In this document: positions 26,951 to 35,925 of the stretch, piece by piece
How positions within the stretch are numbered: position 1 is the first letter of the stretch
Layout: the number at the start of each line of letters is the position of its first letter
Assembly: GCF_021534965.1 (NCBI RefSeq)
Contig: NZ_CP091037.1
Location: forward strand, 1,156,501 to 1,220,500
DNA length: 64,000 bases
Direction of reading: 5' to 3'
Source of the DNA: Muricauda sp. SCSIO 65647
GTDB lineage: Bacteria > Bacteroidota > Bacteroidia > Flavobacteriales > Flavobacteriaceae
The notes under the pieces: model-generated
What the model was told of the DNA's origin: nothing
The model's database searches: none
What the model saw: the letters and a program-made list of their open reading frames with translations, nothing else
Program-made: the position numbers and the translations under genes

Positions 26951-29617
26951 CTAGAAATTAAATGTTGCCGTGAGGAAAAATCTTCTGGGCAATATTGGTC
27001 TCCCAAAGAAAAAATCACCATCATCTACCTGACCTCCAATACCTGCCCTCGGGTTACCCTCCGTCAACCCATCACTATCAAATAGGTTGAAGACTGAAAA
27101 ACCAAGACGAACAGAATTTACATCTTCGGTTCTGAACGTATAGCCTGCTCCCAATCTGGCAATGGTTATGGCATCAAGTTCTACATTGTTGCCATCATCG
27201 GTGAACTTGCTTCCAGTATGGTTCAGTGTAAAGTTTGCATCAAACTTTCTGTCATCATAGTTAAGTCCTAGACTTCCCAAAAAATTGGGTTGACGTCCAA
27301 TCTCATTACCTTCGTTAATAGTGGTTACCTCTCCGGTGAGAAGATTGGTGGTTTCATTTTTGGTGATTTCATGATTTTGATAGGTAGCTGTTCCGTTCAA
27401 GCTGAAACTATCATCAAATCGGTACAACCAAGAGGCTTCCAAACCTACAGTGGAGGTGGTTTGTTCACTTCTCGCCTGGTCTTCCAGTTGCCCATTTACG
27501 ATTGCTTGATCTATTCGAATACGATCTCGCAAGGTTACATAGTACCCTGCTATGGAACCCGAGAATTTGGGAGTACCAAACTTTGCTCCCGCCTCACCCT
27601 GAATAATGGTCTCGCCCTCATAATTTGATTCACGGATTCCCGGAGTTGGCACGAAACCTCGCTGCTGGGGCCAGAAAAACCCCTTTGAGAAGTTGGCATA
27701 TAGATTGGTCGACTCAGATAATTCATATAACCCTGCCAATGAAACGGCCCAATCCGTGTCCTCGATCTCTGCAGTTGTAAAGCTGCCATCCGCAAATCTT
27801 ACATTTGCCAATTCAGGTGTCAGCTCCGCATTATCGTAAACCTGGGTTTCTTCCAATCCCCCGTTATTAAATGTACCTGTGGTGTGTTCAATCCTTAGCC
27901 CCACATCAAATCGCCATCTGTCAAAAATCATCTCGTCGGTCAAGTAAAAAGCAGTTCTACTTTGTGACAAAAATCTGTTGGAGGTCATACCAATTCGATT
28001 GTAGATACCCCCCTCCGAATAAATCACGTTACCACCAACTGCATCGGTATAGCTCAAGTTCACCAATCTGGGATTGTTGTTGAATTCAGAAAGAACCCGG
28101 TATTGAAAATTGACATCTTCCGCTTCGGTTCTGGCCAAATAGGTACCCAATGTGAAGGTATGGTAACCGTTGGCAGAATTAAAGATCAAATTGGCGTCCC
28201 CTGAATAATCGGTCATTGGCCTTAAACGATCGACATGAAGGTTTTCGACCACCAAATCATTTCCGCTTATCTGTTCTCCGCTTCCACCTTGATAGGTGGC
28301 ATCAAATCCGGTATTGTCAGGAGCTACTTGGGCAATATAATTGGATAGGGAAATCGGGTTGCCGAAATCGCCGTTACCACCGACGTATAAAGCAAAATTG
28401 TGTTCATAGTTGGCATAACGGATTTTCGATTTAAACCTCAGACGGTCACTGAAATTGTATATGAAATCACCCATGATGTATCCGCCTTTGGTATAAACAC
28501 CGTCTTCTATGGGGCTCTTGTAGACCCCACCTGGAGTCAAAAATGACGTTTCGGCCAATTCGCCAGAAAGTAATTGCTCAACATCTTCGCCATCGTTTCC
28601 GGCAATTCTTTCCCGTGAGTCTCCACTAAGGGGCAAGGGCAAAAAGAATTGTGCATTGTCATCAATGTACTGTGCATGAACCGTAAAAGTGCCTCTTTCA
28701 AATCGCTTTTTAATATTGCCCCTAAATTGGACGCCCCTGGTAGTCAGACCGGTTTCAATGGGGCCATCATCTTTTCTAACAAATCCAGTAAATGCATAAA
28801 AAGTATTTGAATCTTCACCTCCAAGTCTGCCACCTGTGTAGAAGTCTGTCTTTAATCGTCCCCTGCTTCCCCATTCGAAATTGATGACATTGCCGGGATT
28901 GGTGTCACCGGTTTTGCTGGTGTAGTTGATAAGACCGGCTACAGAACCGGCACCATACAAGACGGCAGCACCACCTCTTACAAATTCCACCCCTTTAAAA
29001 CCGATATCGGGCCTTGCGTACACATCATGTGCCGAAGAATTCAATCCAAAAGTGCTCATCAAGGGCATTCCATCATACTGCAACGGATTAAAAACATACT
29101 GTCCGCCAGATGGTAAACCACGTACGAATAGGTTGGTCGCAGTTTCACCACCACCACCTTCGGCAGTAATACCGGGAACATCCCTTAAGATATCTGCCTG
29201 GCTGTTCGCGGAAAGTTTGGTGATTTCAGCTATTTTCTTTGAGCTAATTGACAAGGGAGCCTGCTTCTGCGACCTAAATGTGCTTGAAGCCGACAGAACG
29301 ACCTCATCGAGCTGTTGACCACTTTCCTCCAATACAATCTGAAGATTTATGGGGGTTCCATCTAGATTCACGGCTTCCGATACAGGCGAAAATCCTATAA
29401 ATGAGAAGCGAATCGTTTGACTACCTGTCAAATCGGTGGTCAAAATGAAGTTTCCATCAAAGTCTGTTGTTGTTCCCTCGGTGGTGCCTACAATAAGTAC
29501 ATTCGCACCAAGTACCGGAACACCGGCGTTGTCCACGACCGTACCGGCGATATCGGTCTGCGCAACTGCACCAGTTCCGATAAGAAGTCCGATAGCGGTA
29601 AAAATTAGTTTTTTCAT
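26951..29617 (-). CDS. TonB-dependent outer-membrane receptor (non-SusC type)
   Basis: The 888-residue protein has a signal peptide (about 1-19), a carboxypeptidase-regulatory-like domain (about 22-97), a TonB-box-like DEVVLSAS (about 104-111), a plug (about 120-255; GITAEGGGGETATNLFVRG, GAGSVAGLINYTSK) and a barrel ending in FFLTATFNF. It lacks the SusC hallmark sequences and has no SusD partner, and resembles the siderophore/FecA-like class. Its place, divergent from a LacI regulator and upstream of a sugar operon, suggests a small glycoside such as mannosylglycerate rather than iron as its substrate; that is inference. Confidence 0.92.
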   Translation of the reverse strand: MKKLIFTAIGLLIGTGAVAQTDIAGTVVDNAGVPVLGANVLIVGTTEGTTTDFDGNFILTTDLTGSQTIRFSFIGFSPVSEAVNLDGTPINLQIVLEESGQQLDEVVLSASSTFRSQKQAPLSISSKKIAEITKLSANSQADILRDVPGITAEGGGGETATNLFVRGLPSGGQYVFNPLQYDGMPLMSTFGLNSSAHDVYARPDIGFKGVEFVRGGAAVLYGAGSVAGLINYTSKTGDTNPGNVINFEWGSRGRLKTDFYTGGRLGGEDSNTFYAFTGFVRKDDGPIETGLTTRGVQFRGNIKKRFERGTFTVHAQYIDDNAQFFLPLPLSGDSRERIAGNDGEDVEQLLSGELAETSFLTPGGVYKSPIEDGVYTKGGYIMGDFIYNFSDRLRFKSKIRYANYEHNFALYVGGNGDFGNPISLSNYIAQVAPDNTGFDATYQGGSGEQISGNDLVVENLHVDRLRPMTDYSGDANLIFNSANGYHTFTLGTYLARTEAEDVNFQYRVLSEFNNNPRLVNLSYTDAVGGNVIYSEGGIYNRIGMTSNRFLSQSRTAFYLTDEMIFDRWRFDVGLRIEHTTGTFNNGGLEETQVYDNAELTPELANVRFADGSFTTAEIEDTDWAVSLAGLYELSESTNLYANFSKGFFWPQQRGFVPTPGIRESNYEGETIIQGEAGAKFGTPKFSGSIAGYYVTLRDRIRIDQAIVNGQLEDQARSEQTTSTVGLEASWLYRFDDSFSLNGTATYQNHEITKNETTNLLTGEVTTINEGNEIGRQPNFLGSLGLNYDDRKFDANFTLNHTGSKFTDDGNNVELDAITIARLGAGYTFRTEDVNSVRLGFSVFNLFDSDGLTEGNPRAGIGGQVDDGDFFFGRPILPRRFFLTATFNF

Positions 29618-29727
29618 GATTAAGGTTTTTTAAGTCAGAAGAGCTATTTTTTTCGAATAGTTAATTTCTTTGGATGAAATTATTTGAATACCACAATGGT
29701 TTTACAAAAAAATTGCAAAAAACATAT

Positions 29728-29753
29728 GCAAACGTTTGCGGGAACGTTTGCGG
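29728..29753. promoter_or_regulatory. LacI-family operator with a second overlapping half-matched site
   Basis: GCAAACGTTTGC (29728-29739) is a perfect 12-bp palindrome with the central CG typical of LacI-family operators. A second copy centred 12 bp downstream (GGGAACGTTTGC, 29740-29751) matches 10 of 12 positions. Both lie between the divergent receptor gene and the lacI-type gene, where they could control both directions. Confidence 0.8.
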
Positions 29754-29794
29754 AAGATTTGTACTTTTAGTTTTTAAGCAAAAAGAACTCCTAA

Positions 29795-30841
29795 ATGACA
29801 AAGAGAGGCCAGATTACACTGAAACAACTCGCCGAACGGCTTTCACTGTCGACCTCGACAGTTTCACGGGCACTGAACGACCACCCCGATATCAGTGAGG
29901 CAACGGTCAAGAGGGTCAAGAAATTGGCACGCAAATTAAACTATGCCCCAAATATTTTTGCCAAAGGTTTTAGAACACATAGAAGCCATATCATTGGGGT
30001 GATCGTCCCCAATGTTTCCCATTATTTTACGACAACTATTCTAAAAGGAATTCTTGAAGAAGGTGAAAAAATGGGATATAGGGTCATTATTTCAGAGTCT
30101 AAAAACGAAGAGGGCAAACAATCAGAAATGCTGCGCACTATGATGCAATTTGGTGTTGATGGCATTTTAATGTCCCTAGCGAGAACAACCAAATCGATTG
30201 ATGATATTCTCAGTATCCTGGAACAAATACCATTGGTGCTTTTTGATAAGGTTTCGGACAAAATTCCCTGTACGCAGATAGTTATCGATGAGGAAATTGC
30301 GGCATACACAGCTGTTGAGCATCTTATCAATGCAGGTAAGCGTCGTATAGCCATCATCAAAGAAACTGAGAACTCGTATAACTCTGAGAAACGATTTGCC
30401 GGTTATCAAAGGGCGCTGAAGGAATACAATATTCCCTTAGATGAAAAAATAATTCTCAGTACGGATAACATTTCCCTTGAAAAAGGTCAAGAGATGGCCA
30501 ATATTCTTTTGAGCCTCGAACATAGGCCCGATGGTGTCTTTGCCATTACGGACAGTGCCGCCATTGGGGTCATAAAAGCGCTGAAAAGACAGAAGATCTC
30601 CATTCCAAAGGATATGGCCATAGTTGGTTTCAGCAATTCAAGAAGCTCAACTATTATAGATCCCGCACTTTCTACCATTGATCAGCCAGGGAACAGAATT
30701 GGAAGCACGGCCCTTACCTATTTGGTCGATGAGATTGAAGACCCAAAAGAGACCCAACAGACCAAAACCGTCGAGATTCGAACAAACTTAGTGGTGCGGG
30801 CTTCTTCATTTCCACAAGAAAGGATGCAAGCAAATCATTGA
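29795..30841 (+). CDS. LacI-family transcriptional regulator
   Basis: The 348-residue protein has the N-terminal LacI helix-turn-helix (ITLKQLAERLSLSTSTVSRALNDHPDIS, about 6-33 in two pieces) with hinge helix, then a periplasmic-binding-protein-like sensor domain (HIIGVIVPNVSHYFTTTIL; DGVFAITDSAAIGVIKALK; VGFSNS). It is divergent from the TonB-dependent receptor and has operators in its own upstream region, so it probably regulates itself, the receptor and the hydrolase-symporter-kinase operon in response to a sugar. Confidence 0.94.
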   Translation: MTKRGQITLKQLAERLSLSTSTVSRALNDHPDISEATVKRVKKLARKLNYAPNIFAKGFRTHRSHIIGVIVPNVSHYFTTTILKGILEEGEKMGYRVIISESKNEEGKQSEMLRTMMQFGVDGILMSLARTTKSIDDILSILEQIPLVLFDKVSDKIPCTQIVIDEEIAAYTAVEHLINAGKRRIAIIKETENSYNSEKRFAGYQRALKEYNIPLDEKIILSTDNISLEKGQEMANILLSLEHRPDGVFAITDSAAIGVIKALKRQKISIPKDMAIVGFSNSRSSTIIDPALSTIDQPGNRIGSTALTYLVDEIEDPKETQQTKTVEIRTNLVVRASSFPQERMQANH

Positions 30842-30906
30842 CAACACAAAATGTCTCATTAAATGTACTGAACATATCTTTTGATTGATATGGTCGTTGA
30901 TTTAAG

Positions 30907-31488
30907 CTAATTGACGTTATTTGGCATATAACTTAGACCACTCTCCCAATTTTTCTCAAGGAATATTCTAAGCTTCCTTCTTGCCTTTGAAATCAATAGC
31001 CAACAGTAGGCCCTGTTGATGTTCATGTTATCGCAAATCTGGTTCGTATTCATCCCATTTATTTTAAGCTTTATGGCCCTTGATTCGTTCTCCGATAGGG
31101 ATTCAAAACCTTCTTCCAATATCTGGACCAAGTCATCTAAAATTATGTACGTTTCAGGATTGGAGCTATCAAGCTTAAAGGGATTAGATTCTATGGGAAC
31201 ATAGGCATTAAAATTTTCAGGCCTAATAGCTCTTTCTTTCGTAAGCGCTTTTTTCGTATTAATACCCCGGTAGTAATCCATTATTTTGTGCCTAAGAATG
31301 CCCACTAGCCAAGTACGTTCTGTGGAGTTGCCCTTATAAAATGGTGCAGACTTCAATGCGGAAAGAAAGGTTTCCTGTACTAGGTCCTCCACAAGGTGCA
31401 AGGGCACCATTTTAATTGCATAGCCTTTAAGGAAGTCTGAATAATTCGAAATCCAATATTTCGGTTTAAGCAGTCTTTTATCGTCCAT
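30907..31488 (-). CDS. RNA polymerase sigma-70 family (ECF-type) factor
   Basis: The 193-residue protein has sigma region 2 (YSDFLKGYAIKMV ... LVEDLVQETFLSALK, about 17-45, then RTWLVGILRHKIMDYYRG) and region 4 (FESLSENESRAIKLKINGMN and INRAYCWLLISKARRKLRIFLEKNW). No FecR-like anti-sigma gene is beside it. It is the last gene of a long minus-strand run of redox genes and overlaps the upstream 79-codon membrane gene by 11 bp, which might take the anti-sigma role; that is speculation. Confidence 0.9.
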   Translation of the reverse strand: MDDKRLLKPKYWISNYSDFLKGYAIKMVPLHLVEDLVQETFLSALKSAPFYKGNSTERTWLVGILRHKIMDYYRGINTKKALTKERAIRPENFNAYVPIESNPFKLDSSNPETYIILDDLVQILEEGFESLSENESRAIKLKINGMNTNQICDNMNINRAYCWLLISKARRKLRIFLEKNWESGLSYMPNNVN

Positions 31489-31717
31489 ATTGGCTTTTGG
31501 TTTTGATTATGTTGATAGGTCGGTTTGTTTTATAGATTTTTTCCTTTCTCAAATAGCGCTTTATGACAATTGACTTAATCAAACCAGGGAGAATTACTAT
31601 TACCAAGCGTAAAATAAACAGCCCCTTGAACAAGAAGTCAAAGTATTGCCAAAACGCCCAATTGTTTGGGTTGGTCAGAAAGTCAGTTATTTCAATTGAT
31701 GGTATCAAAAAAACCAT
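31478..31717 (-). CDS. Small membrane protein of unknown function
   Basis: The 79-residue product has one or two hydrophobic segments (about 27-50) and a basic C-terminus (KRYLRKEKIYKTNRPINIIK). Its end overlaps the start of the sigma factor gene by 11 bp, which suggests translational coupling and makes the frame more credible. No family is recognised. A membrane partner of the sigma factor is one possibility. Confidence 0.5.
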   Translation of the reverse strand: MVFLIPSIEITDFLTNPNNWAFWQYFDFLFKGLFILRLVIVILPGLIKSIVIKRYLRKEKIYKTNRPINIIKTKSQYGR

Positions 31718-31771
31718 TTCATAGTTGTGAGCAAGGAAACACCATACACGTCATCGGTTTCAAGAGTCTTA

Positions 31772-32347
31772 CTATTTGAGTCGATTGGTGATCTCAGCAA
31801 GTCTTGTCCCGTATAGTATCGCAGTTTCCATGTCCCCGATTCTTGGGGCTTCTTCAGGTGAGGCGTCAGATGGCGCAATGGCCAACAAACCGGCGTACCC
31901 ACCTGTCCAATTTATATCCTTGGGGCCATGCTTTTTTTTGTTGCTGGATAAAAGTCCCAGACCAACCCATATTTGACCATGTTGCATGGCCAGTGTGGTC
32001 AAATACGACATTGTGGAGTGCTTATCCCCATTTGTGGAACCAGAAACGGTAAACCCCCCCGCAATTTTGTTTTTCCAAGCCTGTTTGCCCCAAACTGCCC
32101 CAGAGGCATCAGCAAACTTCTTGAACTGCCAGGCAACACTTCCCATATATGTGGGGGAACCATAAATGATGGCATCTGCATCTGTGAGTTCATCCAACCA
32201 AGTTTCAGGAATCTTTCCATCGACATCAATTTTATACGTCTTCAACTCTGTATTCTCAACAGAGGTTATGCCTTCGGCAATGGCTTCGGCCAACTTTTTC
32301 GTATGCCCATACCCACTGAAGTACACAATTGCAAGTTTTGTTCCCAT
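31772..32347 (-). CDS. Flavodoxin-family NAD(P)H-quinone oxidoreductase-like protein (WrbA-like)
   Basis: This 191-residue flavodoxin-fold protein has the FMN phosphate-binding loop YFSGYGHTKKLAEAI (about 9-23), the GSPTYMGSVAWQFKKFAD loop and TVSGSTNGDKHSTM, as in WrbA-type quinone reductases. It probably performs two-electron reduction of quinones or similar oxidants in the cytoplasm. It follows the AhpD-like gene by 19 bp. Confidence 0.88.
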   Translation of the reverse strand: MGTKLAIVYFSGYGHTKKLAEAIAEGITSVENTELKTYKIDVDGKIPETWLDELTDADAIIYGSPTYMGSVAWQFKKFADASGAVWGKQAWKNKIAGGFTVSGSTNGDKHSTMSYLTTLAMQHGQIWVGLGLLSSNKKKHGPKDINWTGGYAGLLAIAPSDASPEEAPRIGDMETAILYGTRLAEITNRLK

Positions 32348-32366
32348 AATTCACATATTTGGTCAA

Positions 32367-32939
32367 TTATGCCCCAACTATTGCCATATTCTCGCTCCAG
32401 GCCAACGGCACAAAGGCTTTGTCAAGATCTGGCTCAGCTACATGGGTGCTGTAATTTGACAATACTTTTAGCCCTGTGCCAACAATCACCTCCAGAACCG
32501 TTTCTTTGGTATAACCGGCTGCAAGAAATTCCTCAACCTGTTTATCTGTTGCCCAACCCCGGGTTTCATTTATGATGATGGCGAACTTTCTTAACGCTTC
32601 GAGCTTTGGGTCATTTAATGGAGAACCTGAGCGCAATGCCTTGATTACGCCTTCGTCTACCTTGGCCATCTTGGATACCGCCGTATGGGCTGCCATACAA
32701 TACGTGCATCCGTTCAGACGATTGTTCGTCATTAAGATTATCTGGCGTTCTGTCTCACTTAGACGTGATTTATCGAAGAGGCCCATAAGGGCCAGATAGC
32801 TTTCTACCATTACTGGTGATTCTGACATGGTTGCCATTAGGTTGGGCACAAAGCCCATCTTTTTTTTGGCGGCCTGCAGAGTGGGTTTAGAGGCTTCTGG
32901 TGCACTTTCAATGGTGTGTATTTTGAAATTGTTTTTCAT
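32367..32939 (-). CDS. Carboxymuconolactone decarboxylase / AhpD-like peroxidase-family protein
   Basis: The 190-residue protein belongs to the AhpD-like group. The redox motif CTYCMAAHT (C-x2-C-x3-H) within NNRLNGCTYCMAAHTAVSKMAK is the active site of alkylhydroperoxidase D-type enzymes, and ETERQIILMTNN just before it is typical. It probably reduces peroxides using a thiol partner. It lies 25 bp after the alpha/beta hydrolase and 19 bp before the flavodoxin gene, in a run of oxidative-stress genes. Confidence 0.88.
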   Translation of the reverse strand: MKNNFKIHTIESAPEASKPTLQAAKKKMGFVPNLMATMSESPVMVESYLALMGLFDKSRLSETERQIILMTNNRLNGCTYCMAAHTAVSKMAKVDEGVIKALRSGSPLNDPKLEALRKFAIIINETRGWATDKQVEEFLAAGYTKETVLEVIVGTGLKVLSNYSTHVAEPDLDKAFVPLAWSENMAIVGA

Positions 32940-32964
32940 GATTGTGTATTTTAAATAGTAGTAT

Positions 32965-33942
32965 CTAGATTCTGTTAATGAAGTCTTTTATAAGTTTTGC
33001 AGCCACATCGGAATGGAGTTCCAGCAGAAAGTGGCTTCCGTCTATCAGATGGGTCTCCACATCTTTTAGGTCTTTTGAGAAAGCCTTGGCACCCTCAACG
33101 CTGAAGAACTTATCATGGATTCCCCAAATGACAAGGGTAGGAGGTTGATGGTCCCGTAAGTATTTCTGCCATGCAGGATATCTGTCGAAGTTGCTACCAT
33201 AGTTATTTAAGAAAGTGACCTGTATCTGATTGATGCCTTCCCTTCTCAAAAATGCTTCGTCGGTCAAATACGATATGGGGTCTACTTTTGAAGGGTCTTT
33301 GACCCCACCCAGGTACATGGCCTTTATGCCTTCCAATGACATCCACCAGTTCTGTAGGTCTAGAACGCCTTTGGCGTCGTTAGCCTCCAACAGGGCACTA
33401 TATTTTTGTGCCCACTCACCACTGAGTCCTTCGAAATACGCATTGGCATTCTGTACAATAAAGCCCTTTACTTTTTCTGGACGGCGAAGTGCCATTCTAA
33501 ACCCAATGGGACCACCATAATCTTGCATCATGATGTAGAAAGAGTCTATATTTAGCTTATCGACAAACGCATCCATCAATAAAGACACGTTGTGAAAGGT
33601 GTATTCATATTCTTTTGTTGATGGGGCATCGCTGAAACCAAAGCCCGGATAGTCTGGTGCGACCACATGAAAATCTGCGGCCAACTTTTTCATTACATCC
33701 CTGTACATGTGTGAAGAACTGGGGAAACCATGTAGCATTAATATGGTTTCCTTGTTCGGGTCACCTGTTTCCCTATAGAAAATGGAAAGACCGTTGACCT
33801 CTATTTTTCGGTGCGCGGTCTCTAAATAGGTCACGCTATGGGAAATCTCTTTGTTGGATTTTTCCTTGCCTTGCTGTCCGATTGCCAACTGTGCCAAAAT
33901 GACGAATAAGAACCCAAGAATTGTATTTTTTATTTTTTTCAT
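32965..33942 (-). CDS. Exported alpha/beta hydrolase (haloalkane dehalogenase/epoxide hydrolase-like)
   Basis: The 325-residue protein has a signal peptide (about 1-22) and an alpha/beta-hydrolase fold. The oxyanion-hole segment MLHGFPSSSHMYRD, the nucleophile elbow MMQDYGGPIGFRMAL with Asp rather than Ser, and the C-terminal DGSHFLLELHSD with the catalytic His point to the dehalogenase/epoxide-hydrolase group. The substrate is unknown. It sits within the redox gene run, 96 bp downstream of the LolA-like gene, where a second promoter could lie. Confidence 0.88.
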   Translation of the reverse strand: MKKIKNTILGFLFVILAQLAIGQQGKEKSNKEISHSVTYLETAHRKIEVNGLSIFYRETGDPNKETILMLHGFPSSSHMYRDVMKKLAADFHVVAPDYPGFGFSDAPSTKEYEYTFHNVSLLMDAFVDKLNIDSFYIMMQDYGGPIGFRMALRRPEKVKGFIVQNANAYFEGLSGEWAQKYSALLEANDAKGVLDLQNWWMSLEGIKAMYLGGVKDPSKVDPISYLTDEAFLRREGINQIQVTFLNNYGSNFDRYPAWQKYLRDHQPPTLVIWGIHDKFFSVEGAKAFSKDLKDVETHLIDGSHFLLELHSDVAAKLIKDFINRI

Positions 33943-34038
33943 TTTTGTTTTATAAGAAATTCTAAAGGCGAATTGCCTAGGTTAGAGATAAAACCTTGCA
34001 GAACCTTTACCTGTAAGGTCTTATTCAATATCTCGTGA

Positions 34039-34818
34039 TCAATTTTGGATGTTGTTCAAATCGAATCCATTGTTGAACTTCACGTTCTTGGTGAACTGTT
34101 CCGTCCAAGCCTCTTTTACAACATTACCGTTCCAGTCAGCTGGGGCGTACTTGCGATAGGTGGTCAAATATACCTCACCAAATTTCTCGTACTTGAGCTT
34201 CATCAGACTTGGTTCCGTTACCCCAAAACCTTTTGCGGTATATAGAAACTGGTCGATTCTATAAGTATCAGGATTGATATAGAGTAAATATTTATCGTCA
34301 GACTCCCCAACGTTTTCACCGAAGGTCATTTCCACTATTTTGTAAGAGATTCCATTCACCTTTCTATCTGCCAATTGTTTGTGGTTGACCCCTGGATCTA
34401 AAAGTTTGAACATCATGGTGAACCAGTAGTAATTGGTCTTCCTGAGCGCATGCCCGATATAGGCAGGTTGTTGTTCCGTGATGATACTGCCATCGATCAT
34501 TGAAATGGTCTTTTTACCATCAAAAAACTGGGTATGTGTTCCCTTTAGTTGGGGCAGGGCATAGACCTGTCTTTTGGTGTATTTACCGTAGGATACTTCC
34601 CCATTGAAAATGTACCTTTCCTTAGATACATCGACAACATTGCTTGCTGATACTTTGAAGGTATAGTCAAAGGATACGTCCTTTAATTTGCGTAGGGCCT
34701 TGATACCGCCGTTGGCCTCGACCACTTTTGTAATGAGCCCTCTGGCATCTTGTGCTTGAACAGAGGTTGCGAACATTGTCAGTGCAACCGAAACGATTTT
34801 AATGAACTGTTTTCTCAT
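34039..34818 (-). CDS. Secreted LolA/LppX-like protein of unknown function
   Basis: The 259-residue protein has a signal peptide (about 1-22, cleaved near VQA-QD) and a beta-rich body of the LolA-like type: ANGGIKALRKLKDVSFDYTFKV at the start, then YINPDTYRIDQFLYTAKGFG. Such proteins fold around lipids or hydrophobic ligands in the periplasm; the role of this one is unknown. It lies 23 bp after the peroxiredoxin-like gene. Confidence 0.75.
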   Translation of the reverse strand: MRKQFIKIVSVALTMFATSVQAQDARGLITKVVEANGGIKALRKLKDVSFDYTFKVSASNVVDVSKERYIFNGEVSYGKYTKRQVYALPQLKGTHTQFFDGKKTISMIDGSIITEQQPAYIGHALRKTNYYWFTMMFKLLDPGVNHKQLADRKVNGISYKIVEMTFGENVGESDDKYLLYINPDTYRIDQFLYTAKGFGVTEPSLMKLKYEKFGEVYLTTYRKYAPADWNGNVVKEAWTEQFTKNVKFNNGFDLNNIQN

Positions 34819-34841
34819 GATAATTGTGTATTTAAGTGTTA

Positions 34842-35504
34842 CTATTTATTTAAGGCGTTAATGATTTCTTTTGGCTCTACACGATTCCGATAATCTGCCC
34901 CTTCTGATCTGGCAAATGAGATTGTGGCATCCCTTTCAATGATAAAGGTTGCCGGTACCGGTAGCGCACTATCTTCATCGGAGTTATAGCTATCGTAATC
35001 GTATCCCATTTCGATCATGGTATCCAATGAATTTTTCGGATAGGCGTGGACAGTGGTGTACTCTTTGGCGATAAGGTTTCCGTTATCGCTCAATACCTCG
35101 AACTGGAGCCCGTTTCGCTCTTGCATGTTCAAAGACCCGTCAGGGCTTTGCGGCGAAATGGCGATCAGTGTGGCGCCAGCATCCTTAATGTCAGGTAAGA
35201 TGGCCTGATATTGATTGAGGGCCAGGTTACAGTAGGGGCACCAGGCGCCCCTATAAAAAGTGAGTACGACCCTATCTGTTTTTAATACTTCATATAAGTT
35301 GACACTTTTATTGACCGCATTTGATAAGGTAAAATCGGTGGCCTTGTCCCCGATATTGAGGTTTAAAACAGATGTATGTTCTTTTTGAAGGGCCTTGGCA
35401 TCCACATCAAATATCTCCAGCGCATCGCCCGGCAGCATATATGCAAGACTCCCTCTCAGTTCTTTCAAGCCTTCTTTATAGGAAGGAACTACAACCTCTT
35501 TCAT
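34842..35504 (-). CDS. Peroxiredoxin-like (AhpC/TSA-family) protein
   Basis: The 220-residue protein has a thioredoxin fold with the active-site motif GAWCPYCNLAL (CxxC), VVLTFYRGAW before it, and LIAISPQSPDGS after it, as in the peroxiredoxin-like AhpC/TSA group. There is no signal peptide. An N-terminal helical extension of about 60 residues precedes the fold. It is the first gene of the redox run; two CTTGAAC-type motifs lie 92-130 bp upstream. Confidence 0.9.
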   Translation of the reverse strand: MKEVVVPSYKEGLKELRGSLAYMLPGDALEIFDVDAKALQKEHTSVLNLNIGDKATDFTLSNAVNKSVNLYEVLKTDRVVLTFYRGAWCPYCNLALNQYQAILPDIKDAGATLIAISPQSPDGSLNMQERNGLQFEVLSDNGNLIAKEYTTVHAYPKNSLDTMIEMGYDYDSYNSDEDSALPVPATFIIERDATISFARSEGADYRNRVEPKEIINALNK

Positions 35505-35919
35505 GGTCTAGAATTGTATTGATGTTTTAAAAAAATTACACTACAAATCTCTTTCGAATAGAGGCAGATAAAAATGAACCAAGACAGTAAATACCCTTGA
35601 ACTAGAACAAGAAACAATCTTGAACTGGAACAAGATTTATAAGGGATCCCCGGTTATCGCATGGAAGCCCAAAAGTATTCTTGAGAAGGGGAATGGGTGC
35701 TGATGGTACCGAACTGCAATTTGCAAGTATGAAGCTGCATGCCTTACGAAGATCGTCGTGAAGTCAAATAGAAATCTTTGACTATAAAAAAGTAATGGAA
35801 ACCACGGTGGCTCCCCACTGCCTAAATAATGATATTTACAAATGGGCCCTTAAAACGGGGACATACATTTGTCCCTCTTTCATCTAAAGAACTGCAATAG
35901 GAAATAAACTTGAACCGGT
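35505..35919. other. Regulatory gap between the Crp/Fnr gene and the redox operon
   Basis: The gap holds the two CTTGAAC-type motifs at 35596-35634 and, at its right end, part of the perfect palindrome at 35908-35925. No gene is visible. Confidence 0.55.
35596..35634. promoter_or_regulatory. Two tandem CTTGAACTnGAACAAG motifs
   Basis: CTTGAACTAGAACAAG (35596-35611) and CTTGAACTGGAACAAG (35619-35634) are 23 bp apart, about two helical turns, on the upstream side of the peroxiredoxin-like operon. Their CTTG...CAAG ends are inverted repeats. The related palindrome CTTGAACCGGTTCAAG occurs at 35909-35924. They are candidate sites for the Crp/Fnr-type regulator next door. Confidence 0.5.
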
Positions 35920-35925
35920 TCAAGT
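35908..35925 (-). terminator. 18-bp perfect palindrome at the end of the Crp/Fnr gene, possible terminator
   Basis: ACTTGAACCGGTTCAAGT contains the stop codon of the Crp/Fnr gene and is followed on the minus strand by TTATTTCC. It could form a 7-bp stem with a CCGG loop and end transcription. Its core also matches the tandem motifs upstream of the redox operon, so it may instead be a protein-binding site. Confidence 0.45.

Noticed and set aside
26951-29617. SusC call for the second large receptor
   Set aside because: It lacks SusC-specific plug and barrel motifs and no susD gene is adjacent.
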